The notes under the pieces were generated by a model. It saw nothing but the letters and a program-made list of their open reading frames with translations, ran no database searches and was not told the origin of the DNA. A program made the position numbers and the translations under genes. From positions 104,258,194-104,322,193 of the forward strand of contig OW804096.1 of assembly GCA_942159475.1 (NCBI GenBank): a stretch of 64,000 bases of DNA, in the 5' to 3' direction. Position 1 is the stretch's first letter. Every line of letters starts with the position of its first letter. This document shows positions 24,700-36,742 of this stretch, piece after piece. This stretch comes from Sthenelais limicola (taxonomy: Eukaryota; Annelida; Polychaeta; Phyllodocida; Sigalionidae).

Positions 24700-27600
24700 T
24701 AGGTCTAAATCTGGCAGATTAGGTGCAAGGAGATCCACCGTACCCATCCTTACAAAAATTCTATTTCACATAAGGATCACGTCTAAGGATATGGCCAATT
24801 CCACCAATTTGACGACTTTTCAGGTCTGACAGCCTTGACATCATGCGAAAACTAAAATTGTTTTTTTGGTTAGATATTTTGCGAGCATATTGCCTATATG
24901 CTGTAGTAGTTGAGCTGAAAATTTGGAACCATTATCTCCTTTGGTTCATTTTTTACAGGAAGAGGAAAATATACCTTAAAATCGCAAAAATTGGACCTTA
25001 AAATACATTTGACCTTGACCTTCGAATATGACCTTTTGAGGTCACAATAATTCCTCTCTTTTTTTTGTGTAGGAGATTCCTCACATAAAGTTTATGTTCC
25101 ATTAATATCATGCCCGTTTAGTGGGTACTGTGAGTAGAATATTTTCTTATTGATTAAATTTGATATTTTTTTACTTTTTTTTCATACGTCATTTATTTTG
25201 ATGGTTAAAAATGCAGGGTGTCCCACTGACGCGACAAAAGCTACCCCGAATGATTTTAAAATGTTTTCTGGTATATAAAAATGAAGTTTTTATTACCCTA
25301 ATATATTCTCCATACCTTCCTCGTGTATTCTAAAGCTGCTTAATGGTCATTGTTAGAATATCAATGAATATCTACAAAAATTGGGTGTTGGAGTCTATCT
25401 TTTTCAAAAAATTTCGGTTTTCTAAAAAAAAAAAAATCAATTTTCCCCATGGAAATAAAACTTGAAACATGGCTCAAATAATTATTGCCAAAATACTCAT
25501 ATATAGTGATATTTAATTGCTCAAACCCATCATTATGTGGTGTGGTGTAGGGATTAATCCCAGGAGCAATCTACACTGACATGATATCTTGCTTTCTGAA
25601 CACTATATCACAGAACCTATCCATACCATCTCCTCTTCGAAAAGGAGCTACATAAAACTAGTGCCTGATGAGACTTTTTGTTGAAACCACTTGGAACAAT
25701 GTTGATATAAAAATGTAAATACATCAAAATAAATACAGGAAAGTCTCATCCTGCCTTCACACCAGAGACACCCACTCAGGGATCTGGTCACTTCCATATG
25801 ACCAACCCCACAATAGCTGTGGGGATTTTTTCCATACCTTAACATTGGAAGTTTTAAAGATTTGGGACAATAAACGGCCAACTATGGTGAAGTATCTATG
25901 ACAATCCTGTACCTTGAAATCTAAACCCCGATCCATACCTGATAAATGGTGATATGAAGCCAGTTAATAGTTCATGATATACTTAGCTGGGGTTGAATTT
26001 ACAGAATACACCACTGAATGAACTGATCGCATTTGTTGCTGACATATGTGACAGAAAAAATACGAGCTTCCTGCTAATATTGATAGCCGGCAAGTCGAGC
26101 CAGATCACATAGGGTTATGTCTGAACGCACCTGACGAAGGAAGCAAGTGCCATGAAGTAAATGGTTCCCTTTTAAAGTTTGTTCATAGCAGTGTAAATAA
26201 GAAAAAAGATTTGTTTTATATTTAATATGGTAGAGAAGTTAGAAAGCTGAGAGAAAGAAGAGGGAAATTCTCTTGTGTGAATACCCACCAGCCAGCACTG
26301 GTTTGGTATATTTTGACAGCTTCATCCCAGTCGCTCTAAATTGGTAGAAATATATGTTCGAATTCTGTTCTGTAATGTTTTAAATATTACCATACACTAT
26401 ATAGTGGCTTTTAGTTTTACTCTAGAAACACCTTGATAAAGTAGGCCTACTAACAGGGTAGGGAATACCTTTTCAGGAACCGGGATTGGGGTGTATTTAG
26501 GTCGAGATTCTGGATTTAAAAGGATCTATGGGATTCGGGAAAGGATTCTGAGCCAGGTAGCAATGGCAAATAGGGAAACAGGATTGCAAATTGAAAACCT
26601 GCAGGAATCAGGAAATGGGGCAAGCAATGCAAGCATGCAAGCCAAGACTCAAGACAAAAACCTAGCTTGTCAGCTTGTTTACGTCTGTTATTCACTATTC
26701 AAAGGTATTCCACAGAGCGGTTTATTTTTGTGAAAAACGGGCATATTTTTAAAAGAAAAAGAAACTATTGGGTAAAGACTACTAACATACAAAAGTATTA
26801 TAGGGAAGGCAAAGATGGCCCCCGCTACATTGGACAATGGAACTAGTGACTGTGTCTATCTAGTGTTCTATGCTCACGCCTACCAGTCGCACAGGACACA
26901 GATGACATGGTCGCTTGACCCGTCCAAGATACTCACCCTTGCCGTGCTGGGTTGGTTTCACCAAATGATAGGCTTAGACAAGTCTGGGCTTGGGGCTGAC
27001 CCTCTACATCTGATAAGCCCTGTCTGGGCTTGGGGCTGGCCCTCTACATCTGATAAGCCCTACCTTCTTAGTAGAATGTGATTATTAATCTAATTACTCC
27101 TTTGATGTCACCCATTCGCATTTAGACAGAAATAGGGGAGATTCCAAAATCAAATGGAAAATAGTGGATCAAATATAAAACTAGGGGAAACTTTTCACTA
27201 TGGCAAGCACTGAGACATGAAGGACAGATTTCGGGAAAAGGTGGAGATAACGTGGGGTAAAGGGTCCTAAGGGTCCTATGGATATATTTGTCCTCCCAAA
27301 GCCACAGTTTAAACGCTAACGCGTAATAAATAACATCCAAGCGTGTCTCTCCGCATAATAAACATAATGGAAAAATTATATCAACCCATAGCAAATGTTA
27401 TTTTCTTTCGTCTGTAGGAAAATGGTGTGGAAATTTGAAGTGGAACACCATAAGAAAAGGCTAGCGTCATGCCACCAGACACGGTCCTTGGAATATGATG
27501 AATTTGATTCAGACAATATACGGATGTCTAAAGCATCCGAATAAGTATGATTAGTCAACTCAGAACATGAGCTAGAAAGTCTTTATTTCTGAATGTGTTC
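24700..27600. other. Intronic stretch left of Z15 with one repeat
   Basis: Mostly AT-rich unique-looking sequence. At 26982-27061 a 40-base unit (GTCTGGGCTTGGGGCTG..) is duplicated in tandem and begins the dispersed repeat described separately. No finger exon is seen. Confidence 0.5.
26982..27262 (+). repeat. Dispersed repeat, copy A
   Basis: This matches 33636-33960 in the same orientation: CTGGGCTGGCCCTCTA, TTACTCCTTTGATGTCACCC, GACAGAAATAGGGGAGATTC and TATGGCAAGCACTGAGACAT are shared. Confidence 0.8.
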
Positions 27601-27872
27601 AAAGAATCACATACTGGAAAAATGAAAAACAAAATGATCATTTATTCACGGTATATCTTTTCCGGTAACAGTTTAACAAACGCCTCCCAATATTAACCTA
27701 ACCTTTCCTTGTCGATACAAAGCGATCCCAATTTAAGTATTTCCTACCTTTTCAACAACTAGCCCCGAACTTGAATCTGGGTTTATACAAATCGGATCAG
27801 GAAAACTGACACCTCCTGAGACCTCCCATATTAGGGTTTATCAAGGAAATATCGACAAAGAGGTGGCACCAG

Positions 27873-28091
27873 TTAGAAATGCTCGTCAGATTCAGCCCCG
27901 TGCTTTAGCCGAATATGACTGTGAAGATGGTCCTTTCTTTTGTATCTACATGGGCAATATGGACATCCATTAGGGCGTTCTTCGGAATGAACAGCAACGT
28001 GGCGTCTAACACTCCATTGATTTCCAAATCGTTTCCCACATACTGGACAAGCAAGTTCCTCTGGATTAACCAGGTCATCGTCCAAGTAGTT
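27873..28091 (-). CDS. Alternative terminal exon Z15, two C2H2 fingers
   Basis: The acceptor ATCTTTGCAG precedes 28091; the phase-0 exon encodes 72 residues with an acidic lead. Fingers lie at about 15-35 and 43-64, with linker SEERP. Helix residues read N,W,S,R and R,D,H,S. It is a sister of Z13 and Z14. An AATAAA lies at 27641-27646, about 230 bases beyond the stop. Confidence 0.87.
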   Translation of the reverse strand, partial: NYLDDDLVNPEELACPVCGKRFGNQWSVRRHVAVHSEERPNGCPYCPCRYKRKDHLHSHIRLKHGAESDEHF

Positions 28092-28411
28092 CTGCAAAGA
28101 TTAGATGCAAATCTTTCATTGTTTTTAAACATGAGGTCCCTCCCCCATTCTTGTGTTCCAAAATAATACGTAGGCCTATACTATTATTGCGTGTAAACCT
28201 CAGGTGCAGAACTGCACTGCGAGAAGCTTACACCAGATCAAGAACTGTATTCTATGCACTTATACCTCGCAGAACATCGATCATTTTCTTGCTAAGCCCT
28301 ACATTTCAATAACACTCAGTCCTTATAAACGTGTATGAAAGATCTAACTTTAAATTTAATTCAGATGCGTCCAGTAAGTCAATTTTTTTATTTGTGTATA
28401 GTTGCGTCCTA

Positions 28412-28633
28412 TTAATCCTTATCCCTGTGCTGGGCTCGCATGTGGGCGTTAAGATTGTCTTTTCTTTTGGATCTGTGGCCGCAATATAAACAGGCGAATG
28501 GCTTCTCATTGCTATGAGAGGCCTCGTGGCGACTTAACTGCCAAGCATTAGTGAAGATGCGTCCACATGTCATGCATGTGGGTTTACTCTCCATACTGTC
28601 CATAGCGGGAAGGGCACCGGGGAAGTAGCGTAT
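28412..28633 (-). CDS. Alternative terminal exon Z14, two C2H2 fingers
   Basis: The acceptor CCCTTGTTTCAG precedes 28633; the phase-0 exon encodes 73 residues. Fingers lie at about 20-40 and 48-69, with linker SNEKP. Helix residues read N,W,Q,R and R,D,N,A. It is closely related to Z13 and Z15. An AATAAA lies at 28387-28392, about 20 bases past the stop, so the 3' UTR may be very short. Confidence 0.87.
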   Translation of the reverse strand: MRYFPGALPAMDSMESKPTCMTCGRIFTNAWQLSRHEASHSNEKPFACLYCGHRSKRKDNLNAHMRAQHRDKD

Positions 28634-28809
28634 CTGAAACAAGGGAGACATAGCCTTGTATTTCATCTGTTAAAATGATTGACCCACAAAGAACATGGGC
28701 AGATCCATATAAGTTTTAGTCTAAGTGGTTGAATATACAGAGCTATACAGGTGGCCAGGTGAAATTATTCTTGTTCAGCAGCAGGGACCTAGACTGAATT
28801 CCCTCAGAA

Positions 28810-29064
28810 TTAACCTTTCAACCCAGAGGACGTTTCCGCAATTTGGTGGTTATGCTTCAGTTTAACATGAGCTTTGAGGTGATCTTTTCTCTTGCTCCTA
28901 TACGAACAATGCGGACACGCATAGGGCTTATCGCTCTGATGCACTGAGGCGTAGTGTCTATTGAGTTTCCATCTATCTGTGAAACTTCTGCCACAAACAG
29001 GACACATTTGTCCGGCCACTTCTTCCAGAATTAGCCTGTCTCGTTCCAGCCTTTGGAGCAGGAT
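28810..29064 (-). CDS. Alternative terminal exon Z13, two C2H2 fingers
   Basis: The acceptor CATGCTTTCAG precedes 29064; the phase-0 exon encodes 84 residues. A 20-residue amphipathic lead rich in Leu/Glu/Arg could be helical. Fingers lie at about 21-42 (H-x4-H) and 50-71 (H-x4-H), joined by SDKP. Helix residues read D,W,K,R and R,D,H,A. The second finger (SYRSKRKDHLKAH) is nearly shared with Z14 and Z15, showing recent tandem duplication. Confidence 0.87.
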   Translation of the reverse strand: MLLQRLERDRLILEEVAGQMCPVCGRSFTDRWKLNRHYASVHQSDKPYACPHCSYRSKRKDHLKAHVKLKHNHQIAETSSGLKG

Positions 29065-29639
29065 CTGAAAGCATGGAAGATCGAAAGTGCCTTAAACGTC
29101 ATGAATGAAACGCAGAGAATGTGCATGCTTCAAGCCAATACAGTCGGAGAAATGGTGAAAGCGCATCTATATGATTGTATAGATGTATAGTGCTACGTCT
29201 TCTCAGCCAACGTTAACCCCTCAACGACCGATGAGGCTCAAAAATCGTTGGTTGGTATAATCAGTGAAGCATCGCATAATAACAATTTCTGATATTGTTG
29301 GCATCGTTTCATATTCAGTTAAACGTTAGATTAGTGGTACTTCTTGGGCCACAAACCTATTATCAAGGTTCAAAGTAAATTAAAATGTATGTATATGTGA
29401 CCATAGTTGACTTGGTGTACTCTTTACAGTATTTTGAACTGCAAATCGTGTAATACAAACTGTGCTACTAGAGAAGTTACGATCTCGCGCCACACCGAGA
29501 AATGTGGGAACGTATCTTTCCAGTAAAATTTATACTAACTAAATAGGACCAAATTTAAAATAGCCTAGACGAGAGTATGCTTCAGCCCCAGCCCTAAACC
29601 CAAAGCTATTTATTATTCTAACGGATATCGATCAAAGGG

Positions 29640-29830
29640 ACTGGTGGTTGAACGTGTATATATTCTATGTTTCTTGAGGGTGGACATTGCACTATAAGAC
29701 CTAGAACATAAAGTACAGTACACGCATATGGTTACTCGCCAGTGAGATACTGTGAATGCGCATACAACTTGGCGGGAGTTGGGCACAATTTACCACACGT
29801 TACAGGTATATCCACTCAGTAGCTCTTCGA
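29640..29830 (-). pseudogene. Decayed zinc-finger exon between Z12 and Z13
   Basis: Minus-strand frames contain broken finger pieces: YTCNV followed by Trp and a stop where the second Cys should be, a linker-like TGE followed directly by a stop then PYACTV, and in another frame YCTLCSRSYSAMSTLKKH with the last His replaced by Tyr. At least two frameshifts and several stops separate these pieces, and no clean acceptor is visible. Its position and strand fit a dead member of the array. The exact ends are uncertain. Confidence 0.62.
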
Positions 29831-30708
29831 TAACCAAACGAAGTACGATTACTCCTCAGCTCTTAAACAAGAGGATCCAAGGCAATGTCTGGAAGCAAAT
29901 GGACGAAGGGTTGCGACTGACTATAGGGTCACACCAAAATAAAAATATTTTCACGAAGTCATTGTTACATTATCTGTGGGAAATGGAAACCTCCAATATT
30001 GCGGGTTAACCCCGAAATTTGAAAGTTATCGATCATGACTTCGCTATTGAATCGATAAGCCTTGGGTTAGTTCAAAAGAATTCGCGAAATATTTCTGATA
30101 TGTTATCGTATAGACGAGGCTATACGATTATAAATAGAAGAGACTGTCACGTGACCAGTGATCAGCAAAGCCCGCCAAGGTTTGAACGAACTCAAGTCAG
30201 CTGCTGCTTGTTCGTGGACAGAACATGAACTTTTTTCTTTTTGCTTATTTAATAAAGGGTGACTGTTGTCGCCACTGAAGCCGCCTACAGCCTTATTCTA
30301 TTATTTACATCGCGTCCAATTTATAAGTAATTAAGCTCTAGCTGTTGAATTCTTGCAGGAACATACTTGGAAATGTTTAATCACTTAGGACTTAGGACCT
30401 TTATTAATTATACGGTATTTAATCTTCACTCGGAAATTGTTGACTTTGGGTCATTAGGAAAAGCAACACGGGAAACGCTTGGAATATATTAAAGTACACA
30501 AATAATGATAGAACGAGTTTTTTTTATTCTGTTATCTTCATTGTTCAAGCTATCATTGAGATCACAGATAAATCATGACGAAATATACAAAAAAACATCC
30601 ACAGGTGGGTATATAATATTAAATATTTGTTCATCATTGAAATAAATAGAATAATTTATCAATTCAAGTCCTTCTTCGGTGGTTATTGTTTTGTGTAACG
30701 GCACCTAA

Positions 30709-31086
30709 TTAGTTAGGTTGTACATCAGGGGCTAACTTAATGGGCATTGGAACTGTTTGGGCTGCTTCCATGGCTAGTTTGCCATATATTTCTCTCATTA
30801 CAGCCTCATCTACATCGTTAGTGTTCCTAGGCGGACCATTATAGGAGGCCCTCTCGGGTTGTGCATCGTGCCTTGTTCTCATGTGTCGCTTAAGACACTC
30901 TCTCAAACGACCCTCGTAGGGACAGAGCGGGCATTTGAAGGGCCTTGCTTCTGTGTGTATTTTTCGGTGCCTCACAAGCCTCCATTTCTCTGGGAAGCTT
31001 TTGCCACATTCTGTGCAGAGATGTTCCCCTCCTATGCCTCCGACTGGATGCACAACTCCTCGGGAAAGCGGTGGATAGTAAAGCAT
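30709..31086 (-). CDS. Alternative terminal exon Z12, two C2H2 fingers and a long tail
   Basis: The acceptor CCCTATTTCAG precedes 31086; the phase-0 exon encodes 125 residues. Fingers lie at about 24-44 and 52-73; the linker is TEARP rather than TGEKP. Helix residues read E,W,R,R and L,E,C,R. A tail of about 50 residues after the fingers, mixed charged and Pro-containing, has no match to neighbouring exons. An AATAAA lies at 30523-30528. The 3' side of this exon faces the decayed finger exon at 29.6-29.8 kb. Confidence 0.86.
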   Translation of the reverse strand: MLYYPPLSRGVVHPVGGIGGEHLCTECGKSFPEKWRLVRHRKIHTEARPFKCPLCPYEGRLRECLKRHMRTRHDAQPERASYNGPPRNTNDVDEAVMREIYGKLAMEAAQTVPMPIKLAPDVQPN

Positions 31087-31420
31087 CTGAAATAGGGTTA
31101 ATCTTAATTAATTCCTTGCTTCTGTTCATCCCAGAGGGCAGTCTTTGACATTACGAAAGAGGAAGTACTACTAAGTATATAGTGGTGAATTCAATCAAAG
31201 TATGAAAACATGGTGATGAGAGACATTTGCTGTGATGAGTTATAATATATAAAATCAAGGAATGTCAACAATGTGGTACAAAGCAATGTTGGGGTTCCTT
31301 TATTCAAATGTGATTTACTTGCTGGATAAAACACCCGTCCTCATACTAAACTGAATGAAATTGGATCAGGAATGTGAAATAGCCAAGTTTTCTCACGGGC
31401 CATTGGAAGAGTGATGCTCA

Positions 31421-31642
31421 TCAGAAATCGACACCATGTTTTCGCTTCACATGAGATTTAAGGTTGCCTTTAACATTAGCTGAATAGCTGCATAAATGAC
31501 ATAAAAACGGCTTGTCGCCTGTGTGTGTCCGCGCATGGGTCTGTAACTTCCATTTGTCGGAAAAGCCTTTGCCACAAGTTAAACAGACAAAACGAGGCTG
31601 GGATGGGTAGGTAAGTCGGTAGTCTACGATACGACCAAACAT
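31421..31642 (-). CDS. Alternative terminal exon Z11, two C2H2 fingers
   Basis: The acceptor CTTATTTCAG precedes 31642; the phase-0 exon encodes 73 residues. Fingers lie at about 20-40 and 48-69 (second H-x4-H), with linker TGDKP. Helix residues read D,W,K,T and V,G,N,S. The second finger has the CxLCSYxA form resembling the second fingers of insect Lola isoforms. An AATAAA lies at 31299-31304. It opens the cluster Z11-Z15, whose first fingers all have Trp at helix position 2. Confidence 0.87.
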   Translation of the reverse strand: MFGRIVDYRLTYPSQPRFVCLTCGKGFSDKWKLQTHARTHTGDKPFLCHLCSYSANVKGNLKSHVKRKHGVDF

Positions 31643-33101
31643 CTGAAATAAGTAAATAAGTCCGCCACTGATGTAATAGGCCAGAAGAAATATTCCTGAG
31701 GGATTTATAGTTCGAGAACTTGAGGCCGATTTGGGGCCTAACCCAAAAGAAAATAAGGTAAAGCTGAAATTGTGTTATAGTAGCCTATGCAATAGAGAAA
31801 CCCTTCCAGTGTTTAAGTGGATGTACTAGTCTAGGCTCAGAGTTGAGAGAGTACCTCCAAACTGAGGAAAAGTCTCGTTCCAAACCACAAAATGTCATTA
31901 TAATCCCATTTAGACGCCTACTCCAGTGCCAGGAAAGCCATTAGCACAGTAGGCGTCCAATCACTGCCATACCATTCTTTTCTGATCGGAGAGGCAGTGG
32001 TGGGCCTAGATTGGTACTATCAACCCACTTTTACATGGCTGCACATCTAGGAGCAGAATAAATGGTTCCGTTTTTTGAGATACTAGAAAAATATTAAAAC
32101 AAGAAAGTAATGAGGATGAGGGGAGTGTTGGAGTCTACCAACACAGGCGTTAGCCCATAGGTGGGGTGTTTATACAGTGGTGAAGAGGAATATTTCTTCA
32201 ATTTAGCCCCGCTCCCCCAAAAAAGGAAATAAAACTAATGCATGGTTTTAAAAAAATTCTAGGTAGGGGAAGGTTTTTCTATAATGTAGGGGGTTGGGGG
32301 GGGGGGGTAAATCAGAATCAGAGAGAGAGAACTAGATTGGGAGAGAGGACATGGGAGGAATAGTTGGTGAAACTACCTACAATATTAATTATTACGGCTA
32401 ATATACATCACACAGCAATGATTCAAACACCCATATTTGTCTCTTCTTTAGTAGAATATTTAGGATGCTAAGTTATTTAGGTATATCATAAATTTTTAAA
32501 AATTGAAAGAAGTACTGGACAAGCTGTGACAGGTTTGTCATCTCTGTGGTGGTTAACTCATTAAGATTGGAGATAAAGAGAGGAGGGGCAAACAAGTACA
32601 GGACATGGAATACACTTTTCTAACATTACAAACTATGAAAATGTATGTTCAGATCTAAGCATCACAGAGTTATGAAACCAAGACGAAAATTGTTATGATC
32701 AGTAGAATACAATTAAACAAGTTATAAGTTTTTTAAGTTAATCAATCATTTAATGAACTATTTTTCTGTTTAACTTTATAATCAGTTTAAGTTAATGTAT
32801 ATATTGTGCGTTTCCCAAGGAAACGAATTCTACGGACAACTATTTGTGCGCAATGGCAAGTCATAGTTAGCAGTTTAGTTTTTGCTCGACTGAAAATGCT
32901 TAATATTTAATTAAAAATGCTTATGCTTAATTATATGTGTAAATTTTGTGATAATAATATTGGATAAAGAACATAACACTCTTTTGAAACCCAGAAATCG
33001 CAAAGGGTGTAGTAGGTGTAGATCACTCAGATTCAGTCATGGGTGGTCCTCTCTACAGTTGTCAATCAAACCAAGATAGCTAATAGAATACAAGACATGT
33101 A

Positions 33102-33321
33102 AACCAATAGGATGTCACACTGGCCTTCAGGGATTTACTGCAGATGGTAGAAGGTTGTCAATCAAACAGTCCTAACCAATAGGATGTCACACTGGCCTTC
33201 AGGGATTTACTGCAGAGATGGTAGAAGGTTGTCAATCAAACAGTCCTAACCAATAGGATGTCACACTGGCCTTCAGGGATTTACTGCAGAGATGGTAGAA
33301 GGTTGTCAATCAAGCAGTCTT
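33102..33321 (+). repeat. Three tandem units of 72-74 bases
   Basis: Near-identical units start AACCAATAGGATGTCACACT and end CAATCAAACAGTCCT; the first lacks two bases (GCAGATGG versus GCAGAGATGG). Confidence 0.9.
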
Positions 33322-33635
33322 TGCATAAGTGCCAAGTTAGTAGTGTTGGTGTGAATTACATCACACAGAGATGGGCATCCAGATATCCTCCCAGATAAGT
33401 GTCCACACTCCTCACACCAACCCTCAACCAACACCTCAAAATGTATCACATGAACTGGCTACTCAGGATGATTGACAGAATGGTACGCAATTCACTAACA
33501 TTCACGAATTTTTAATTCCGTAGAATGTAAAAAGTTGAAAGAACAACTACACCATATCACCACATCACCTGTCATATATCAATTATCTTTATCAGATATA
33601 TCAGTACACTGGTACCACTCCAGTCAGTCAGTCAG

Positions 33636-33960
33636 CCAGTCTGGGCTGGCCCTCTATATCTGATAAGGCCTTCCCATAGGTAGTAGGGATCTGATAGGGG
33701 CCTTCTTCTTAGTAGAAGGTGATAATCTATCTAATTACTCCTTTGATGTCACCCATTCCCATTAAGAACTCACTGTAAATAACATCTATTGCAATAAAGA
33801 ATTCTTGAATTGAATTGAAGACAGAAATAGGGGAGATTCGAAAATAACAACGTTGGAGGTGGTTCAAATGTAAACTTATCGGAAACTTTTCTCTATGGCA
33901 AGCACTGAGACATGAAGGACACATTTCGGGAAAGGGTGGAGATTAAGTGGGGAAAAGTGA
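33636..33960 (+). repeat. Dispersed repeat, copy B
   Basis: Second copy of the 26982-27262 repeat, with an extra insert of about 65 bases before GACAGAAATAGG. Confidence 0.8.
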
Positions 33961-35299
33961 CGGGGGGCACCTTTGTCAGTATCATAAATGTGTTGTCCAA
34001 AATATTGACAGTGTAAGGGCTATGCCCAAGAAAAGATAGTGTACTGACTTGTTTCTGTAGACTAGGGAGCAATTTCCGGACCTTAGTTATCGAAAATAAT
34101 ATCCGGGGACTGAATAACAAGATACAGCTTTTATCCTTTTGTCTAATTGCTTAGTCAAGTGCCATAACATGTCACTAATAGTCGAGCTAGTTTCTGCTTA
34201 ACGCTTAGGATAAATTCTAGACCGTGTAGACACATTACGTTCTTCAAGATGGACTATAATTTTATTCTAATTTGGTCATTCTGATTAATTACTAAAAAAA
34301 CCGACCCATTCCACCCGTCTCCAAATAGAAGATTACTACATTATTAATTTAATTTCAACACATCCAATCATTCACAAATACCCAGCTTGCCTGCAAAATG
34401 CTTCTCATGTGTAGTTTAGAATGGAGGGAGAGTAATAGGAGATAGGAAGAGAGATGAGAGAGTATGACACAGAAGAATGGGGAAGAGAGATGAGTGCATA
34501 TGAGCAATTCCACTAATTGGTCGTCATTTGGGTATCCAAGGCTGAAGAACATTTTTAATCGTCCTAATGTCTTAAATCATTTCATACATATTCTTGACAT
34601 GTATCCAGCTAAAATAGGCGAAATTGAGAACGTTAATATCAATTAATGTGGCTGTAGTTGCTTGGCGAATAGTATAATCTCAAAAATGAAAAAAGTTCCA
34701 TGCTTGAATGAATATTCATGAGCCAAGCTGTCATGATTACTGCTTGGTACTGAGGCATAATTTGACGTCATGGACTATTGCCAGGAGGAACATCTGAAGT
34801 TTACAGAAAAGTTTGGAACTACTGGCTACTGGGAAGAAGAGGGAGAAGAAAAGAATGGAAGAAGGGGAGAGGGACAGATGGAGCCTTATTAAATTGATTC
34901 CCACTCAAATCAAATATTTTACTGTAATGGAAGGTAGAGCTACCCCTAGAAACTACATTTTATAAATGATACCCGTTTTATACAGGAGCCTGCTATTATA
35001 ATTGGATGAAGCAAATCCCAGAGCCCATAACCCAAATAAATGAGACAAAAAGTGACATCTCAAATTTATGATTAGCCAAATCTTTATTTAAAATTTTCAA
35101 TGAAGACTCAACAGACGAAATATTAAAACTTAAATAAATCAACATGGCCAAATTCAAAACTGTCCGTCCTTAACAAGTTTCATGAGTTGACAAATCCTCA
35201 ATGACACTGAAAATGTGCTGAGATGAACGTTATGGTAGAAAGTTATAATCGTGAGTGAAAACTGTAGTGGAAGGAAGAGAACTGTTTCTCATCTCGGGG

Positions 35300-35533
35300 C
35301 TAGAGATTATTACAACTTGGGTCAGGTGGATCCCGGTGACGCGTCATATGCCGTTTCACATTCACTTTCTGAGAAGAAGTATAATCACACAGAGGGCATT
35401 TGAAAGGCTTTTCACCGGAGTGAGTTCTCATGTGGCGCAGTAGGGCGGAAGGTGACGACAAAAGACGGCCACACGTTCGACAAATATTTTGCCCACCTGT
35501 ATTCGCTCCAGTGAATGTATCGGACATCCAGGG
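35300..35533 (-). CDS. Alternative terminal exon Z10, two C2H2 fingers
   Basis: The acceptor TTCTCTTTTCAG precedes 35533; the phase-0 exon encodes 77 residues. Fingers lie at about 18-38 and 46-66 (second H-x3-H), with linker SGEKP. Helix residues read S,S,A,R and Q,V,N,R. Finger 1 has Leu in place of the usual Phe. An AATAAA lies at 35083-35088, about 210 bases beyond the stop. Confidence 0.87.
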   Translation of the reverse strand, partial: PWMSDTFTGANTGGQNICRTCGRLLSSPSALLRHMRTHSGEKPFKCPLCDYTSSQKVNVKRHMTRHRDPPDPSCNNL

Positions 35534-35986
35534 CTGAAAAGAGAACGTCGTTACAGGATGGTATAGGAATTTTCTAGACATCCATGTCACAGAGTTCTAG
35601 TAATAAATTTCCTCGATGGTTAAATGCCAACTGCATTCAATATACTTTGAAAGGTTCCCAACGTTGTTTTCTTTTTAAAAAAGAGACAATATCATGACAA
35701 TAGATGTTTTATCTTTGTCTGGGTCTGGAAATATTGTAGGTTTGCCAACCTTCAGAAATAAAATAAAACATACAACGGCTCTAAATTAATGGTTTGTGAA
35801 TTAGTTCATCAAAGGGTATACCAAGTTGTGGTAACTAAAACTAAGCCACATGCGATCCTTTTTTCCCCCCTCTTCCTAACTTTGGGCAACTCATATTGTG
35901 GAGACCTCCTCTATTTCAACGGCGCCAGGCATGATTATCCAAAGGACACAGTAGTGGACAGTGGCTCAGAATTAGAATGCATTGCT

Positions 35987-36163
35987 TTAGTATTTTTGTA
36001 AGTTTTGTTTTGTGCTGGCAGCATAACTACAATTCAGACATTTGAAGGGCCTTTCTCCAGCGTGAACTCGGATGTGCCTTACTAGCCAGGAGTACTTGTT
36101 GAAGAACTTTCCACAGTGCCCACATGTATTATGGATTTGTTTGTACATGGAAGATGGAAAGCC
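35987..36163 (-). CDS. Alternative terminal exon Z9, second finger truncated
   Basis: The acceptor GGTCTTTTCAG precedes 36163. In phase 0 the frame encodes 58 residues. Finger 1 is complete (C14-H34) and the linker is AGERP. Finger 2 keeps its two Cys (42 and 45) and the helix start but meets TAA directly after NLQKY, before both zinc-binding His. The acceptor, phase and finger 1 are intact, so this is either a recently damaged exon or a one-finger isoform. No nearby frameshift restores an obvious His pair. Confidence 0.7.
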   Translation of the reverse strand, partial: GFPSSMYKQIHNTCGHCGKFFNKYSWLVRHIRVHAGERPFKCLNCSYAASTKQNLQKY

Positions 36164-36742
36164 CTGAAAAGACCAACGGTTAAATCTATGTAAATATATA
36201 AATCATAAGGATCTTGGATACATGGATGAAGACGGATAAACAAAAAAATACGTTCTTGGTTTAACAACTGTAAACATTATAATCATGACAGTTACATAGA
36301 TATGCTGTATGATTTGGTTCGTCAAAATATAAATGAATTTGTGACTGAAAAAATATAGGCAGCAACAAGCCATGCCCTTTTCACAGTCAGCTATGGGGAA
36401 CTCTAGAGGAGTTCAAATCCGATCATGTTGGGCATGAATTGCAAAGGGACCGAAAAGGACAATGGCTGACACAACTTGACGATTTGATGTATTTAAGATG
36501 ATTTTTTAAACTGGGCTTTCTGGGTGGAAACAATTAACTGCGTTAACAACGAGTTTGTCCCGGTGTCAGTCCAAACAGGTCACTAAAAGTGAGCAGCAAT
36601 CAAATTACTTTGGGCAGTAGGCACCTGTATGCTTGATATTGTTCATTGTATATTGAAGATAGAAATCTGTCGCGATCTGATACAAAGAGAGTCAAGCGAG
36701 CACAAATTAGAGTTGAACCTGAGAGCCGTGGTAGTGTCAACC

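Larger units (their letters stand above)
31643..35299. other. Intronic stretch between Z10 and Z11
   Basis: Holds the 33.1 kb tandem repeat, the 33.6 kb dispersed repeat, a G run at about 32290-32307 and the AATAAA for Z10. No finger remnant is visible. Confidence 0.5.

Noticed and set aside
25648..25881. Possible Cys-containing finger exon on the minus strand
   Set aside because: Its Cys and His do not fit C2H2 spacing and no linker or acceptor was found.
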